The translations under genes were made by a program, and so were the position numbers. The notes under the pieces were generated by a model, which saw nothing but the letters and a program-made list of their open reading frames with translations, made no database searches and had not been told where the DNA came from. 64,000 nt of DNA from Methanoplanus endosymbiosus (lineage in GTDB: Archaea > Halobacteriota > Methanomicrobia > Methanomicrobiales > Methanomicrobiaceae). Where the stretch lies: NCBI RefSeq assembly GCF_024662215.1, contig NZ_CP096115.1, positions 248,001 to 312,000 of the forward strand, read 5' to 3'. Shown here one piece after another: positions 35,519 through 45,116 of this stretch (position 1 is its first letter; every line of letters begins with the position of its first letter).

Positions 35519-35537
35519 CTGCATAGATCGTATGCAG
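35519..35537. promoter_or_regulatory. Inverted repeat upstream of the MCR activation operon
   Basis: CTGCATA-GATCG-TATGCAG is perfect over 7 bp per arm and lies 68-86 bases before the atwA start. It is in the promoter region of the only obvious upstream gap of the operon, next to a CTATAC stretch. It could be the operator of a dimeric regulator. The spacing to a TATA box is not certain. Confidence 0.45.
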
Positions 35538-35636
35538 TATAGTAATCAAAATAATTCCGGAGAGTATTAACTTATCTTTTGTAAATGAAAAATTGTCTTT
35601 GAAATTTAAAAGAGTTTATATCGGGTTCTGCCGGGT

Positions 35637-36467
35637 TCAATATTTTTTGAAATTCCCGCCTTTAATTGCGTTTTCTGTAATATTTTTAATTTCACTCACA
35701 TCATTTATAATTATATCTGCTGTCTCAATGAGTTTTTTTGGCTTATTTTTATTCTGCTGGCATGTCAGAACTGCAATGTCTGCCTCTCTTAATGCGGGAA
35801 TATCATTTATTCCGTCTCCAACCATTATTACACAGTCATAAACAGATTTCAGATCCTTTATGACCTGCGCCTTAATTGATGGTGTTGCAACACCGTGGAT
35901 GTTGTCATGCGGAATTCCAAGATAATCTGCCATTTTTACAAGTTTGTCCGTGCTGTCTCCGGATGCGACATATGTTGCAACTCCCATCTTATGCAGGCTG
36001 GATATTGTCTCCTTTGCATTTGAAAAAGGCCGCCCTCCGGAAGTTATGGTGAATTCTATGCCCTTAAGATCCCGGTTAACAATAACTCCGCTGTTCATAG
36101 CAACAATTGGCAGCTTTTTACAGCAGTTCCAGACTGTTTTTATGCAGATCTGAAGATCTGAAATCCGGGCATATCTGTCATTTAAGAGATATTCTGATAC
36201 TTCTTCATGTGAGACTATGCCGTTTGAACAGGCAATTCCAAATTTTATTCCCTCTTTCTTCATATAATCGGAGAGAAGGGTGTCAGATGGGGTCTCAAAT
36301 ATGTTCAGGGAGTGGGCATAAAGAAGAATTAATGAGCGCCCTTTTTCTGAGCATGTCAGCATCGTACTTTCAACACCTTTTTTCATTTTTTTGGATCTTA
36401 CGTCCACGGCCACGCGGTAGGTGTATAAAAGGGTGCCTGCACTGTCAAAAACAATAGCTACTTTCAT
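35637..36467 (-). CDS. HAD-superfamily hydrolase with DxAGT motif
   Basis: 276 residues. Motif I reads VFDSAGTLL, so the residue two after the nucleophile Asp8 is alanine instead of the usual aspartate. This DxAGT form is known from phosphonoacetaldehyde hydrolases, while P-type ATPases have DKTGT. Motif II is VASGDSTDKLV; motifs III/IV are MVGDGINDIPALREADIAV, very like the soluble end of P-type ATPases. The cap is about 120 residues with several cysteines (NCCKK). A true substrate is not evident. It is on the same strand as atwA, 185 bases upstream of that gene's start region, with its own promoter. Confidence 0.8.
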   Translation of the reverse strand: MKVAIVFDSAGTLLYTYRVAVDVRSKKMKKGVESTMLTCSEKGRSLILLYAHSLNIFETPSDTLLSDYMKKEGIKFGIACSNGIVSHEEVSEYLLNDRYARISDLQICIKTVWNCCKKLPIVAMNSGVIVNRDLKGIEFTITSGGRPFSNAKETISSLHKMGVATYVASGDSTDKLVKMADYLGIPHDNIHGVATPSIKAQVIKDLKSVYDCVIMVGDGINDIPALREADIAVLTCQQNKNKPKKLIETADIIINDVSEIKNITENAIKGGNFKKY

Positions 36468-36638
36468 AGAAATCCCTGTAATATTAAAGAATATGCGTGA
36501 ATACTAATCATTCTTTTCATTATTTTATCTGAATATATATATTTTTGCTGTACTAAATACACTGCCGGAGCATGGACGGTAAATCTTCTGCATTCTTTGG
36601 ATAAATTTTTAATATCCTGCCGGTAATGGTAGATCACT

Positions 36639-37844
36639 ATGTCTGATGTATTTTCATACTATTATTTCAGGCCACGCAGTGATACAAAACCTGAGGATGC
36701 GGCAGTAGCAATTGCTGAGGAAGAGACAACAGGTACGTGGACTGATCTTAAAACAAGGAAGGATTATGTAGGGGTTCTTGACGGAAGCGTTGAGGAACTC
36801 CGTAAAGAGGGAGACGGATATGTCACAAAAATCCGCTATCCTGTTGAAATTTTTGAACCGGGAAATATACCTCAGTATCTGAGCGTTGTTGCCGGAAATC
36901 TCTTTGGTCTTGGAAGACTTGATTCTGTGCGCCTCCTGGATATTGATATTCCCGATAAGCTTGCCTGTTTTGACGGCCCTCTGTTCGGCATGAAGGGAGT
37001 CAGAAGGCTTATTGGTACAGATAAGTCAGGAAGGCCGCATGTCGGTACAATTATCAAGCCAAAGGTCGGCCTTACTCCGGAGGACACAGCAGAAGTTGCA
37101 TATAATGCGGCAGTCGGCGGTGTTGATTTCATCAAGGATGATGAGACACTGACAGATCAGGCGTTCTGCCCTATGGATGAGAGGATTGAAGCTGTAATGG
37201 CAAAGATTGACCAGGCACAGAGTGAGACAGGCAGGAAGATTCTTTATGCCGTCAATATCTCTGACCGTGCTGACAAAATTGTGGAGCGTGCTGAAAGGGC
37301 ACTTGAACATGGTGCAAATACACTTATGGTTGATGTTATCACCTGCGGGTATTCGGCACTTCAGGCTCTTTCAGAAGAGCTTAAGATCAATGTGCCGCTT
37401 CATGTTCACCGGACAATGCATGGGGCAATGACAAGAATGCCTGAACATGGCATTGCAATGAGACCCCTTGCAAGGCTTGTCCGGCTTTCAGGCGGGGATC
37501 AGCTGCACACCGGAACTATCAGCGGAAAGATGGGCCATTCTCCCATAGAGCTTAAACGTGACAATGAAATTTTAAAAGAAGATTATTTCGGGTTAAAACC
37601 TGTCTTTCCGGTTGCAAGCGGAGGGCTGCATCCCGGAAAGGTTCATGCTGAGATTTCAGGACTTGGCCGGGACATTGTTCTGCAGGCAGGCGGGGGTATT
37701 CACGGCCACCCGGACGGGACTGAATCCGGTGCGCGTGCTATGAGGCAGGCGGTTGATGCATTCATGGAGGGCTTAACGGCTCAGGAATATGCGAAAGATC
37801 ACATTGAACTCAGAAAAGCTCTGGAAAAATGGGGCGATAGTTAA
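36639..37844 (+). CDS. rbcL: Form III ribulose-1,5-bisphosphate carboxylase, large chain
   Basis: 401 residues. Residues corresponding to the RuBisCO active site are all visible: E and T in EETTGTW, N in GNLFG, both lysines in TIIKPKVGL, the carbamylated lysine with D and E in FIKDDE, HR in HVHRTMHG, H in LHTG, the loop-6 lysine in SGKMGH, SGG in ASGGLHPG and GG in AGGGIHGHPDG. It should therefore carry out carboxylation rather than be a form IV RuBisCO-like protein. Loop 6 (GKMGHS) and HVHRTMHG differ from plant forms. In Methanospirillum a related enzyme works with phosphoribulokinase in a reductive hexulose-phosphate pathway; the alternative is AMP salvage. No partner gene lies nearby. Confidence 0.92.
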   Translation: MSDVFSYYYFRPRSDTKPEDAAVAIAEEETTGTWTDLKTRKDYVGVLDGSVEELRKEGDGYVTKIRYPVEIFEPGNIPQYLSVVAGNLFGLGRLDSVRLLDIDIPDKLACFDGPLFGMKGVRRLIGTDKSGRPHVGTIIKPKVGLTPEDTAEVAYNAAVGGVDFIKDDETLTDQAFCPMDERIEAVMAKIDQAQSETGRKILYAVNISDRADKIVERAERALEHGANTLMVDVITCGYSALQALSEELKINVPLHVHRTMHGAMTRMPEHGIAMRPLARLVRLSGGDQLHTGTISGKMGHSPIELKRDNEILKEDYFGLKPVFPVASGGLHPGKVHAEISGLGRDIVLQAGGGIHGHPDGTESGARAMRQAVDAFMEGLTAQEYAKDHIELRKALEKWGDS

Positions 37845-37978
37845 TTCAGAAACCAGTAATATGCAGGACTGACAGGTCCGGCATTAAAATACAATATTTT
37901 CTGACAGTTTCCCGGAAAAATAAATTGATTAATTACAGTGATAAATATATAAAAAAAGTACATACAGAGGTTTTTTAA

Positions 37979-38803
37979 ATGGAGATATTCTTTACAAAAC
38001 TACAGGGAAATGGCAATGACTTCATTTTAATTGATGAGATGGAAGAGAATATAATCCCGGATTCAATGAAAGGGCAGTTCTCCGGATTATACTGTGACAG
38101 AAGATATGGTATAGGTGCAGACGGAATTCTGTTCATATCTGCATCTGAAGATGCAGATGTCAGAATGAGACTCTTTCAGCCTGACGGGAGTGAAGCAGAG
38201 ATGTGCGGCAACGGCATACGCTGCCTTGCAAAGTATGCTCTGGATATGAAATATGTCAAAGAAAACTGCACAATAGAGACAGAATCAGGAGTTCTCTCTG
38301 TTGATATGGAGTATGACGCTGAAGGGGAATTTTCTGCAACAATAGATATGGGCAAAATTATCTTTGAGAGGGAGGAGATTCCGGCAGCAGGAAAAGGAAA
38401 ATACTGTGAGGAGATTGACGGCATGGCCGTATATGCAGTAAACACCGGAGTGCCCCACGCTGTGGTCTTTACTGAAGATCTTGAGAGCCTGCCTTTATGT
38501 GAGAGAGCACCACAGATCAGGCATCATGATTCATTTCCAAAAGGAGTAAATGTAAATTTTGTTGAGATTACAGGGGATGATGAGATTGTCATCCGGACAT
38601 TTGAGAGAGGTGTTGAGGATGAGACATTCAGCTGCGGAACAGGATCAACTGCCTCTGCCGCAGTTGCAAATTATCTTGGAAAGACAGGCGATATTGTGAA
38701 TGTCACAACAAAAGGCGGCCCGCTGACGATATATATAACAGAGGGCAGAGCAACGATGAAAGGCCCGGCCGTAACGGTTTTTAAGGGTTCGATATCCTTT
38801 TAA
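37979..38803 (+). CDS. dapF: Diaminopimelate epimerase
   Basis: 274 residues. Cofactor-free epimerase converting LL- to meso-diaminopimelate in lysine synthesis. Both catalytic cysteines are present: MCGNGIRCLAKYA near residue 80 and SCGTGSTASAAVANYL near 219. The start has the usual FTKLQGNGNDFILID. ATG 37979 is preceded by GAGG eight bases upstream and by ATAAATATATAAA as a TATA region. Its last 23 bases overlap the converging radB gene. Methanogens lack murein, so the product is presumably used for lysine only. Confidence 0.95.
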   Translation: MEIFFTKLQGNGNDFILIDEMEENIIPDSMKGQFSGLYCDRRYGIGADGILFISASEDADVRMRLFQPDGSEAEMCGNGIRCLAKYALDMKYVKENCTIETESGVLSVDMEYDAEGEFSATIDMGKIIFEREEIPAAGKGKYCEEIDGMAVYAVNTGVPHAVVFTEDLESLPLCERAPQIRHHDSFPKGVNVNFVEITGDDEIVIRTFERGVEDETFSCGTGSTASAAVANYLGKTGDIVNVTTKGGPLTIYITEGRATMKGPAVTVFKGSISF

Positions 38804-39458
38804 TCCCTTTTTCTGTGATCTCAAACCGGAAATATTCCCCCTCCGGTTTTGACCGGTGCTTCTCTAAAACTGCCCTTCTGAAATTTTTATCTCTCTCTAT
38901 TCTGATGATTACCTTTGAGATATGCCTGAGTGATGTCCCTCCAAGACCTGACAGCCTGTCTGTGTCAATATCGGTATATACCTGATTTGTGACAATTACC
39001 GGAATGTCATACTTTCTGGAATATGCGAGAAGTTTGATCAGCTGCTGTGAAAGCTGCCTCTGTACATCTCCGGATGACGCGGCATTCACCCTGTACAGTG
39101 CTGTAATAGAATCAAGAACAATAAGACCTGTATTTTTTCTCTCCAGAATTTCTCTGCACTGGTCGATCATTATGCTCTGCTCCCTGAAGTCGCAGGGTTC
39201 AAACAAAATGAGATTTGAGGCAAGTTCTTTGGCATTATCACCGGCAATCTGCTTGAACCTCTCAGCAGAAAAACCCTCAGAGTCAATGTATATGACTGAC
39301 TTTCCTGACCTCAGGACACTTACAGCACTCATCAGGCAGAAGGTGCTCTTCCCTCCCGCAGGTTCGCCATAATACTGTGTAATTACTCTGTTCTCCAACC
39401 CTCCGCCTATCAGTTCGTCAAGTTCATCTGCGCCCGTATGTATCTTTGAAATGTTCAT
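38781..39458 (-). CDS. radB: DNA repair and recombination protein RadB
   Basis: 225 residues, a RecA/RadA paralogue without the N-terminal helix-hairpin-helix domain. Walker A is YGEPAGGKSTFC, Walker B is GLIVLDSITALY, and LSGLGGTSLRHISKVIIRIER is the C-terminal core strand region. RadB is thought to assist RadA filament formation in euryarchaea. ATG 39458 (MNISKIHTGADELDEL) is chosen because it has AAAGGA upstream and matches the family N-terminus; an upstream ATG at 39500 would add 14 residues. It converges on dapF with a 23-base overlap. Confidence 0.92.
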   Translation of the reverse strand: MNISKIHTGADELDELIGGGLENRVITQYYGEPAGGKSTFCLMSAVSVLRSGKSVIYIDSEGFSAERFKQIAGDNAKELASNLILFEPCDFREQSIMIDQCREILERKNTGLIVLDSITALYRVNAASSGDVQRQLSQQLIKLLAYSRKYDIPVIVTNQVYTDIDTDRLSGLGGTSLRHISKVIIRIERDKNFRRAVLEKHRSKPEGEYFRFEITEKGIKRISNP

Positions 39459-39601
39459 CTGTCCTTTCTCTGCAAAAAATATGGTATTATCTGTATTCAT
39501 TTTTTTCTTTCAGTCAGATCTCCGGCGATAAACAACATCCTGTGCCGGAAACTTCTCTTCAGCCTGAAGATAATGATGTGCAGGTATATTCAGGGTTAAG
39601 G

Positions 39602-40801
39602 TTAGTTCAGCCCCGTGCTGCCAAATCTTAACTTCAATATCTGATGCCCCTTTTCTGTGGCAATTCTTCTGACTTCCTGCAGCGGAATGCCTGTATCTTC
39701 AGCAATGTTTCTGATATCCTCATACTCCGGCTTAAGTGAGATTATTCTGTTATCCTTTACTCCGGCTTTAATAGCTACGGTATAGCTCTTATCTCCGGCA
39801 GTCAGCTCAATTTTTTCAAATACTCTCGTTATAGCAGTTCTGTGCACTGATTTGAAATGCCGGATGCCCAGTGTGCCGAGTTCATCGCATAAAATTCCTA
39901 CGAACATATCGGAATCTTTCGGGCTGCATATGACTTTTATCAGATGTCCGGGCCTGCCCTTCTTCATTATAGCCGGAATTGCAGATACATCCCTTGCACC
40001 GGAGTTCATTATTTTCTGCATGAGATACGCAATATTTTCTCCGGTTGTATCATCCACATTTGTCTCCAGGATGTCCACAATGTCTGCTTCACTCTCTTCT
40101 GATTCAACTGTATATACTCTGAGGACATTTGGTGTCTCTGTTGTATCAGCAGTGCCCGCACCATATCCTGTGGATTTGACTGTTCCCTCCGGGGGTGCAT
40201 CAGATCCGGCATGTGAATAAAATTCGGATAATAATGCTGCTCCTGTTGGTGTCAGCAGTTCTGCTTTTTCATCGGAGTGTGAGAACCTGAGCTTACTTCT
40301 GCGCATTATCTCCATAGTTGCGGGCGCAGGAACCGGAATAAGTCCGTGTGCAGACTGTACAAATCCTGTTCCTGCCTTTACCGGCATTATAAAGACCTTA
40401 TCGGGGTTAACTGAAAAGAATGCGGTGCATGCGCCAATAACATCTGCAATGGCATCATCCGCGCCTACTTCATGAAAATGAGGACAGTGACCGTGTATCG
40501 TCTCTTCAGCGTCTGCAATTCTTCCAAAAACGGACAATGCCATCTCTATCACATTTTTGGGCGCTGATGCGGTTTTAACGATCGAATAGACTTCTTCAGG
40601 CGTTCTGGAGATCTTCTCTGCATGGGTATTGATATATAAAGCTGATATTCCACACTTATTCACCCGTTTAAGAGACGGTTTCGCCACAACAGACTCCATT
40701 GCGGCCATAACATCCCTTTCATCTGCACCAAGATCAAGCAGAGAGGATATTATCATATCTCCTGCGGCACCATGGAATGGATCAAATACAATAGTGAGCA
40801 T
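39602..40801 (-). CDS. larC: LarC-type nickel-pincer cofactor/nickel insertion protein
   Basis: 399 residues of the LarC (UPF0272) family. FDPFHGAAGDMIISSLLDLGA at the N-terminus, the histidine-rich HGHCPHFHEVGADDAIADV and PVPAPATMEIM are family hallmarks. C-terminal LETNVDDTTGENIAYLM and KKGRPGHLIKVIC complete it. LarC inserts nickel into the pyridinium dithiocarboxylate cofactor of lactate racemase using CTP. Many archaea carry larC without a lactate racemase, and its job there is open. LarB/LarE are not in this window. The start is 51 bases from the divergent AAA ATPase gene. Confidence 0.9.
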   Translation of the reverse strand: MLTIVFDPFHGAAGDMIISSLLDLGADERDVMAAMESVVAKPSLKRVNKCGISALYINTHAEKISRTPEEVYSIVKTASAPKNVIEMALSVFGRIADAEETIHGHCPHFHEVGADDAIADVIGACTAFFSVNPDKVFIMPVKAGTGFVQSAHGLIPVPAPATMEIMRRSKLRFSHSDEKAELLTPTGAALLSEFYSHAGSDAPPEGTVKSTGYGAGTADTTETPNVLRVYTVESEESEADIVDILETNVDDTTGENIAYLMQKIMNSGARDVSAIPAIMKKGRPGHLIKVICSPKDSDMFVGILCDELGTLGIRHFKSVHRTAITRVFEKIELTAGDKSYTVAIKAGVKDNRIISLKPEYEDIRNIAEDTGIPLQEVRRIATEKGHQILKLRFGSTGLN

Positions 40802-40852
40802 ATATGAGAAGTACTTATATCCATTAGCATATATTTGTCTTAAGGTGTCATC

Positions 40853-43393
40853 ATGATAAATCTCAGAACTGATAGTGCTTATCCTGAAGATCAGGGAAGC
40901 GGAAGGGCAAGACTTGATCCTGAAACGATGCTTCAGCTTCGTATCTCCCCCGGAGATCTTGTCTTTCTTGAAGGAAAAAGAAAGACTGTTGCAAAAGTCT
41001 GGAGGATGATGGTCAATGACTGGAATCAGGAAAAAATTAAGATCGATAATTTTACCAGGATGAACGCCGGAATCAGCATTGGTGACCGGGTTTCAGTAAC
41101 GCCTATAAAAGAAGTTATACCTGCTAAAAGAGTTGTTCTGGCCCCGCCTGAGGATCTCCCCCGGCAGCTGCCGATAAATTACAACAGTGCAATGTCAAGG
41201 CTCATTGATTATCCGGTACTGCTCGATGACAGTGTACCGGTTCTCGCCGGGATGCCGTTTGTTCAGCCTCAGCCAGTAGCATTCAAGGTTATTTATCTTG
41301 AGCCTGAAAATGCAGTGATTATTTCCAGAGATACAGAAATAGAATTTTCAGATAAGCCCGCAGCAGGTTTTGAAGGTCTGAAGCTGATCTCTTATGAGGA
41401 TATCGGCGGGCTGAAAACTGAACTTCAGAATGTCAGGGAAACCATTGAACTTCCAATGCGGCATCCGGAATTATTCAGTAAACTTGGAATCGATCCCCCA
41501 AAGGGTGTTTTACTGTACGGCCCGCCGGGAACAGGAAAGACCCTGATTGCTAAAGCAGTGGCAAATGAGAGCGGCGCACATTTTATCTCAATAGCAGGGC
41601 CTGAAATAATCTCAAAATACTACGGTGAGAGCGAGCAGAGGTTAAGGGAAATCTTTGACGAGGCTGAAGAGAATGCTCCTTCGATCATATTTATAGATGA
41701 ACTGGACTCCATCGCGCCCAAAAGGGAGGATGTAACCGGTGAAGTTGAGAGAAGGGTTGTTGCTCAGCTTCTGACTATGATGGACGGTCTTGACGAAAGA
41801 GGGCAGGTCGTTGTAATTGGTGCTACAAACCGGCTTGATGCCATTGATCAGGCACTCAGAAGGCCGGGCCGCTTTGACCGTGAGATTGAGATTGGAGTGC
41901 CGGGAGAAGAGGATCGTATGGAGATCCTACGCATCCATACCCGTGGTATGCCAATTGAAGGGGAAAACAGAATTATAGCCAAGAAAAAAGAGTTAAAGGC
42001 CACAGAATCCAGTGACAGAGGAGAACTTGAAGAAGAACTCCGGATGATAAAGGATGAAATAGGCAGAACAAGGGAGATGCTCTTAAAAGAGCTTGCAGGT
42101 AAGACAACCGGTTTTGTCGGTGCTGATCTTGCATCACTTGGCCGAGAGGCAGCAATGAGAGCACTCAGAAGATATCTCCCGCATATTGATCTGGAGTCTG
42201 ATGAGATATCTCCGGAAATTCTTGAATCCATTGAGATATTAATAAAGGACTTCAGGCTGGCTTTAAGGGAGATCAGTCCCAGTGCAATGCGTGAAGTATT
42301 CCTTGAAGTTTCCCATATCAACTGGCGGGATGTCGGCGGCCTTGATTCTGAGAAAGAAGAGGTTCGCGAGACTGTTGAATATCCACTCACCAAAAGGGAC
42401 AGTTTTGAAGAACTCGGTATTGAACCACCAAAAGGTGTTCTGCTCTATGGCCCTCCGGGAACAGGAAAAACCCTGATTGCAAAGGCAGTGGCAAATGAGA
42501 GCGGGGCAAATTTCATTCCTGTCAGAGGGCCGCAGCTGCTTTCCAAATGGGTTGGTGAGAGTGAAAAGGCTGTCAGGGAAGTATTCAGAAAAGCACGTCA
42601 GGTAGCACCGGCAATAATATTTTTTGATGAGCTTGATGCCCTTGCACCTGCAAGGGGGCGTGGATCGGAGTCCCACGTCATTGAAAGCGTGTTAAATCAG
42701 ATTCTGACTGAATTTGACGGTCTTGAAGACCTTACCGGTGTTTCAGTGCTTGCCGCAACCAACAGGCCCGACATCATTGACCAGGCGCTCCTGCGTGCCG
42801 GAAGGTTTGATCGGCTGGTCTATATCGGAGAGCCGGATGAGAAGTCACGTGAAAAGATACTGCATATTCATTCCAGATTTTTGCCGATAGAGAATTCTGT
42901 CATAGAGAATATTCTTGAGATTACCAAAGATTTTGATGAAGTAATGTTTGAGGAGATCTTTGTTGATATCCGTAAGAAGCGTGATATAATGCCCAACAGG
43001 ATTATCACTGTGGATGAAATGAAAAAGGCGTGTGAGTCATGCAGTAAAAAGGCTGAAAAGAGACTTCCCTCAGGCAAAAGAAGAAAGATTATAATTGAAC
43101 TTCTGAGCAAGAATGCACTCAGGCTTGATGATCCGGCGAGGGATGCTCTGATTGTTAAGATAGCAGGGAAAACAGAAGGCTATGTCGGTTCAGATCTTGA
43201 ACTGCTCTGCCGGGAATCTGCAATGTTTGCTATGAGAGACGGAAGAAATATTGTTGGTGAGAGTGATTTTAAAAAGGCGCTTGCCAAAGTGCATCCTATG
43301 ATGAATGAAAATCTAAGGGAGCAGTACAAAAATATGAAGAGCCATTTTAAAGGCGGGCGGCCTAAAGACATTCAGCCTGTAGAATATCAGTGA
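40853..43393 (+). CDS. CDC48/VAT-type double AAA ATPase with lid insertions
   Basis: 846 residues. An N-domain (1-175, double-psi barrel type) precedes D1 with GPPGTGKTL (223-231), [10 protein letters not shown] and [16 protein letters not shown]2 has GPPGTGKTL (533-541), [10 protein letters not shown] and [15 protein letters not shown]. The family unfolds ubiquitin-like tagged or damaged proteins and feeds the proteasome. Two insertions stand out: about 42 residues in D1 (approx. 370-412, charged, coiled-coil-like) and about 85 residues in D2 (approx. 681-768, with a CESC pair). Both lie at the same place, between the [16 protein letters not shown] strand and the GKTxGYVG(A/S)DL lid helix. 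Otherwise complete; no key residue is missing. Confidence 0.93.
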   Translation: MINLRTDSAYPEDQGSGRARLDPETMLQLRISPGDLVFLEGKRKTVAKVWRMMVNDWNQEKIKIDNFTRMNAGISIGDRVSVTPIKEVIPAKRVVLAPPEDLPRQLPINYNSAMSRLIDYPVLLDDSVPVLAGMPFVQPQPVAFKVIYLEPENAVIISRDTEIEFSDKPAAGFEGLKLISYEDIGGLKTELQNVRETIELPMRHPELFSKLGIDPPKGVLLYGPPGTGKTLIAKAVANESGAHFISIAGPEIISKYYGESEQRLREIFDEAEENAPSIIFIDELDSIAPKREDVTGEVERRVVAQLLTMMDGLDERGQVVVIGATNRLDAIDQALRRPGRFDREIEIGVPGEEDRMEILRIHTRGMPIEGENRIIAKKKELKATESSDRGELEEELRMIKDEIGRTREMLLKELAGKTTGFVGADLASLGREAAMRALRRYLPHIDLESDEISPEILESIEILIKDFRLALREISPSAMREVFLEVSHINWRDVGGLDSEKEEVRETVEYPLTKRDSFEELGIEPPKGVLLYGPPGTGKTLIAKAVANESGANFIPVRGPQLLSKWVGESEKAVREVFRKARQVAPAIIFFDELDALAPARGRGSESHVIESVLNQILTEFDGLEDLTGVSVLAATNRPDIIDQALLRAGRFDRLVYIGEPDEKSREKILHIHSRFLPIENSVIENILEITKDFDEVMFEEIFVDIRKKRDIMPNRIITVDEMKKACESCSKKAEKRLPSGKRRKIIIELLSKNALRLDDPARDALIVKIAGKTEGYVGSDLELLCRESAMFAMRDGRNIVGESDFKKALAKVHPMMNENLREQYKNMKSHFKGGRPKDIQPVEYQ

Positions 43394-43514
43394 TTATCAA
43401 AATATATCCGTTTGCTGCCTAATATAGGTAGATTCCGGATAAAAAAGCCTGATTTTCATCTCCTTTTTTTCTTCTTCCCAAGTTAATATTTAAACAGTCT
43501 TTTAAAAATCAGAG

Positions 43515-45116
43515 ATGAATATATATGCAGAAGATAAACCGGAATTTACCGGAGGACTACAATTGCCAAACTGCACAACTTTTATTGACAATAATGCCAG
43601 GCTTACTGAAAAACAGGCGTTATATTTCCCTGCAAAGGATTACGGTTATACATACAGGGAACTTTTTGATAAGGTAAATACCTGGTCTGGTATTTTAACA
43701 GAACTGGGTGTCTCAAAAGGGGACAGAGTAGGTATATATCTCCCTTCAAATCCTGAATATGTAATATTATATTTTGCAGTATGGCGGATCGGTGCGGTTG
43801 CAGTGCCGATGAATATTGTCTTAAAGCCTGCTGAAATCAGATATCTTCTGGAAGATTCCGGTGCAAAACTCCTTGTAACCAATTCTTCAGGCGAGCAGAA
43901 TGCAAAAAAAGGGGCAATGTCCTGCCCTGATATATTGCCTGTCAGTTACATCTCCATAGACAGTGAAGAATGGAAAATTTCTGAAGAAAAATCGGGGAAA
44001 TTTTTCAGACCGGCTGACTGCCGCATGGATGATCTCTGCCAGCTCCAGTACACTTCCGGAACAACAGGGAGGCAGAAGGGTGCAATGCTCACACATGGCA
44101 ACTGGATTGCTGCACTGGATACTGAAAGGGAGGTTTTGGGTCTTACAGGTGATGATGTATTTCTCGGCATATACCCTATGGCTCACGTAGGGGTTTCATG
44201 GGGTATATCGGCACTGAAGGCCGGCGCTACCTGGATAATAATTGAAAGGTTTGATCCTGATGAATACATTGGCCTTGCAGAGAGGTTCAGTGCAACTGTC
44301 ATCGCCGGAATGCCACCCGTGATTCATTCACTTCTTAAGATGCCGGATGGTACTGAAAAGAAGTTATCATCTGCAAAGGAGATGATAAGCGGCGGAGGGC
44401 CGCTTCATCCGGGTGTGTGGAAAGAGTTTCATTCAAGATTTGGCATACCAATAGTCAATGCCTATGGCCTCTCAGAGACCATTGTGGTCGGTACAGGCAC
44501 GGCAATAATTCCCGGAGACTATGAATCAGCAGACCGTTACAGAAGCGTTGGAAGACCTGTCGGATATTCGGAGGTAAAGATAGTATCTCCCAAAGATCCA
44601 ACAGCTGAACTTCCGGCAGACGAGATCGGTGAAATTGCCCTCAGAGGCCCTGGTGTTGCAAAAGGCTACTGGAATATGGAAGAGGAGACAAAGGCTGTTT
44701 TTATCAGTGACGGGTGGTTTTTAACCGGAGATATGGGCTTTATTGATCCCGACGGCAGGGTTTCGATAACTGACAGGAAGAAGGATATGATTGTAATGTC
44801 AGGCTGGAAGATATATCCGACTGAGATCGAAAAAGCTATGATTGAACACCCCGATATTGATGATATCGCATTATTTGGCTGTCCTGATGTTCATCGAGGT
44901 GAAATTCCTGTTGCTGCAATTGTTCCGGCAAAGGGCATAGTTCCGGATGTAAAAGCACTTGAGGATTTTGCAAAGTCAAGGCTTGCGGGCTACAAAGTGC
45001 CGAGGCGCTATATAATTATGAAAGAACTTCCAAGAGTGAATGGGTGGAAACTCTTAAGAAAAGAACTTAGGGTGCAGTACTGCAATGACTGTGACAAAAA
45101 AGAGAGGAATGAATAA
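43515..45116 (+). CDS. Acyl-CoA synthetase (AMP-forming)
   Basis: 533 residues of the ANL adenylating superfamily. A3 motif YTSGTTGRQKGAMLTH, A5 NAYGLSETIV, A7 WFLTGDMGFIDPDG, A8 RVSITDRKKDMIVMSGWK. The A10 lysine is in PRVNGWKLLRKEL, where the normal glycine before lysine is tryptophan. The substrate is a carboxylic acid, probably medium or long chain or aromatic, not determinable here. The next gene starts within its stop codon (TAATG), so the KaiC-like protein is cotranslated. Upstream has a pyrimidine tract (terminator of the AAA gene) and AATATTTAAAC as TATA region. Confidence 0.9.
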   Translation: MNIYAEDKPEFTGGLQLPNCTTFIDNNARLTEKQALYFPAKDYGYTYRELFDKVNTWSGILTELGVSKGDRVGIYLPSNPEYVILYFAVWRIGAVAVPMNIVLKPAEIRYLLEDSGAKLLVTNSSGEQNAKKGAMSCPDILPVSYISIDSEEWKISEEKSGKFFRPADCRMDDLCQLQYTSGTTGRQKGAMLTHGNWIAALDTEREVLGLTGDDVFLGIYPMAHVGVSWGISALKAGATWIIIERFDPDEYIGLAERFSATVIAGMPPVIHSLLKMPDGTEKKLSSAKEMISGGGPLHPGVWKEFHSRFGIPIVNAYGLSETIVVGTGTAIIPGDYESADRYRSVGRPVGYSEVKIVSPKDPTAELPADEIGEIALRGPGVAKGYWNMEEETKAVFISDGWFLTGDMGFIDPDGRVSITDRKKDMIVMSGWKIYPTEIEKAMIEHPDIDDIALFGCPDVHRGEIPVAAIVPAKGIVPDVKALEDFAKSRLAGYKVPRRYIIMKELPRVNGWKLLRKELRVQYCNDCDKKERNE

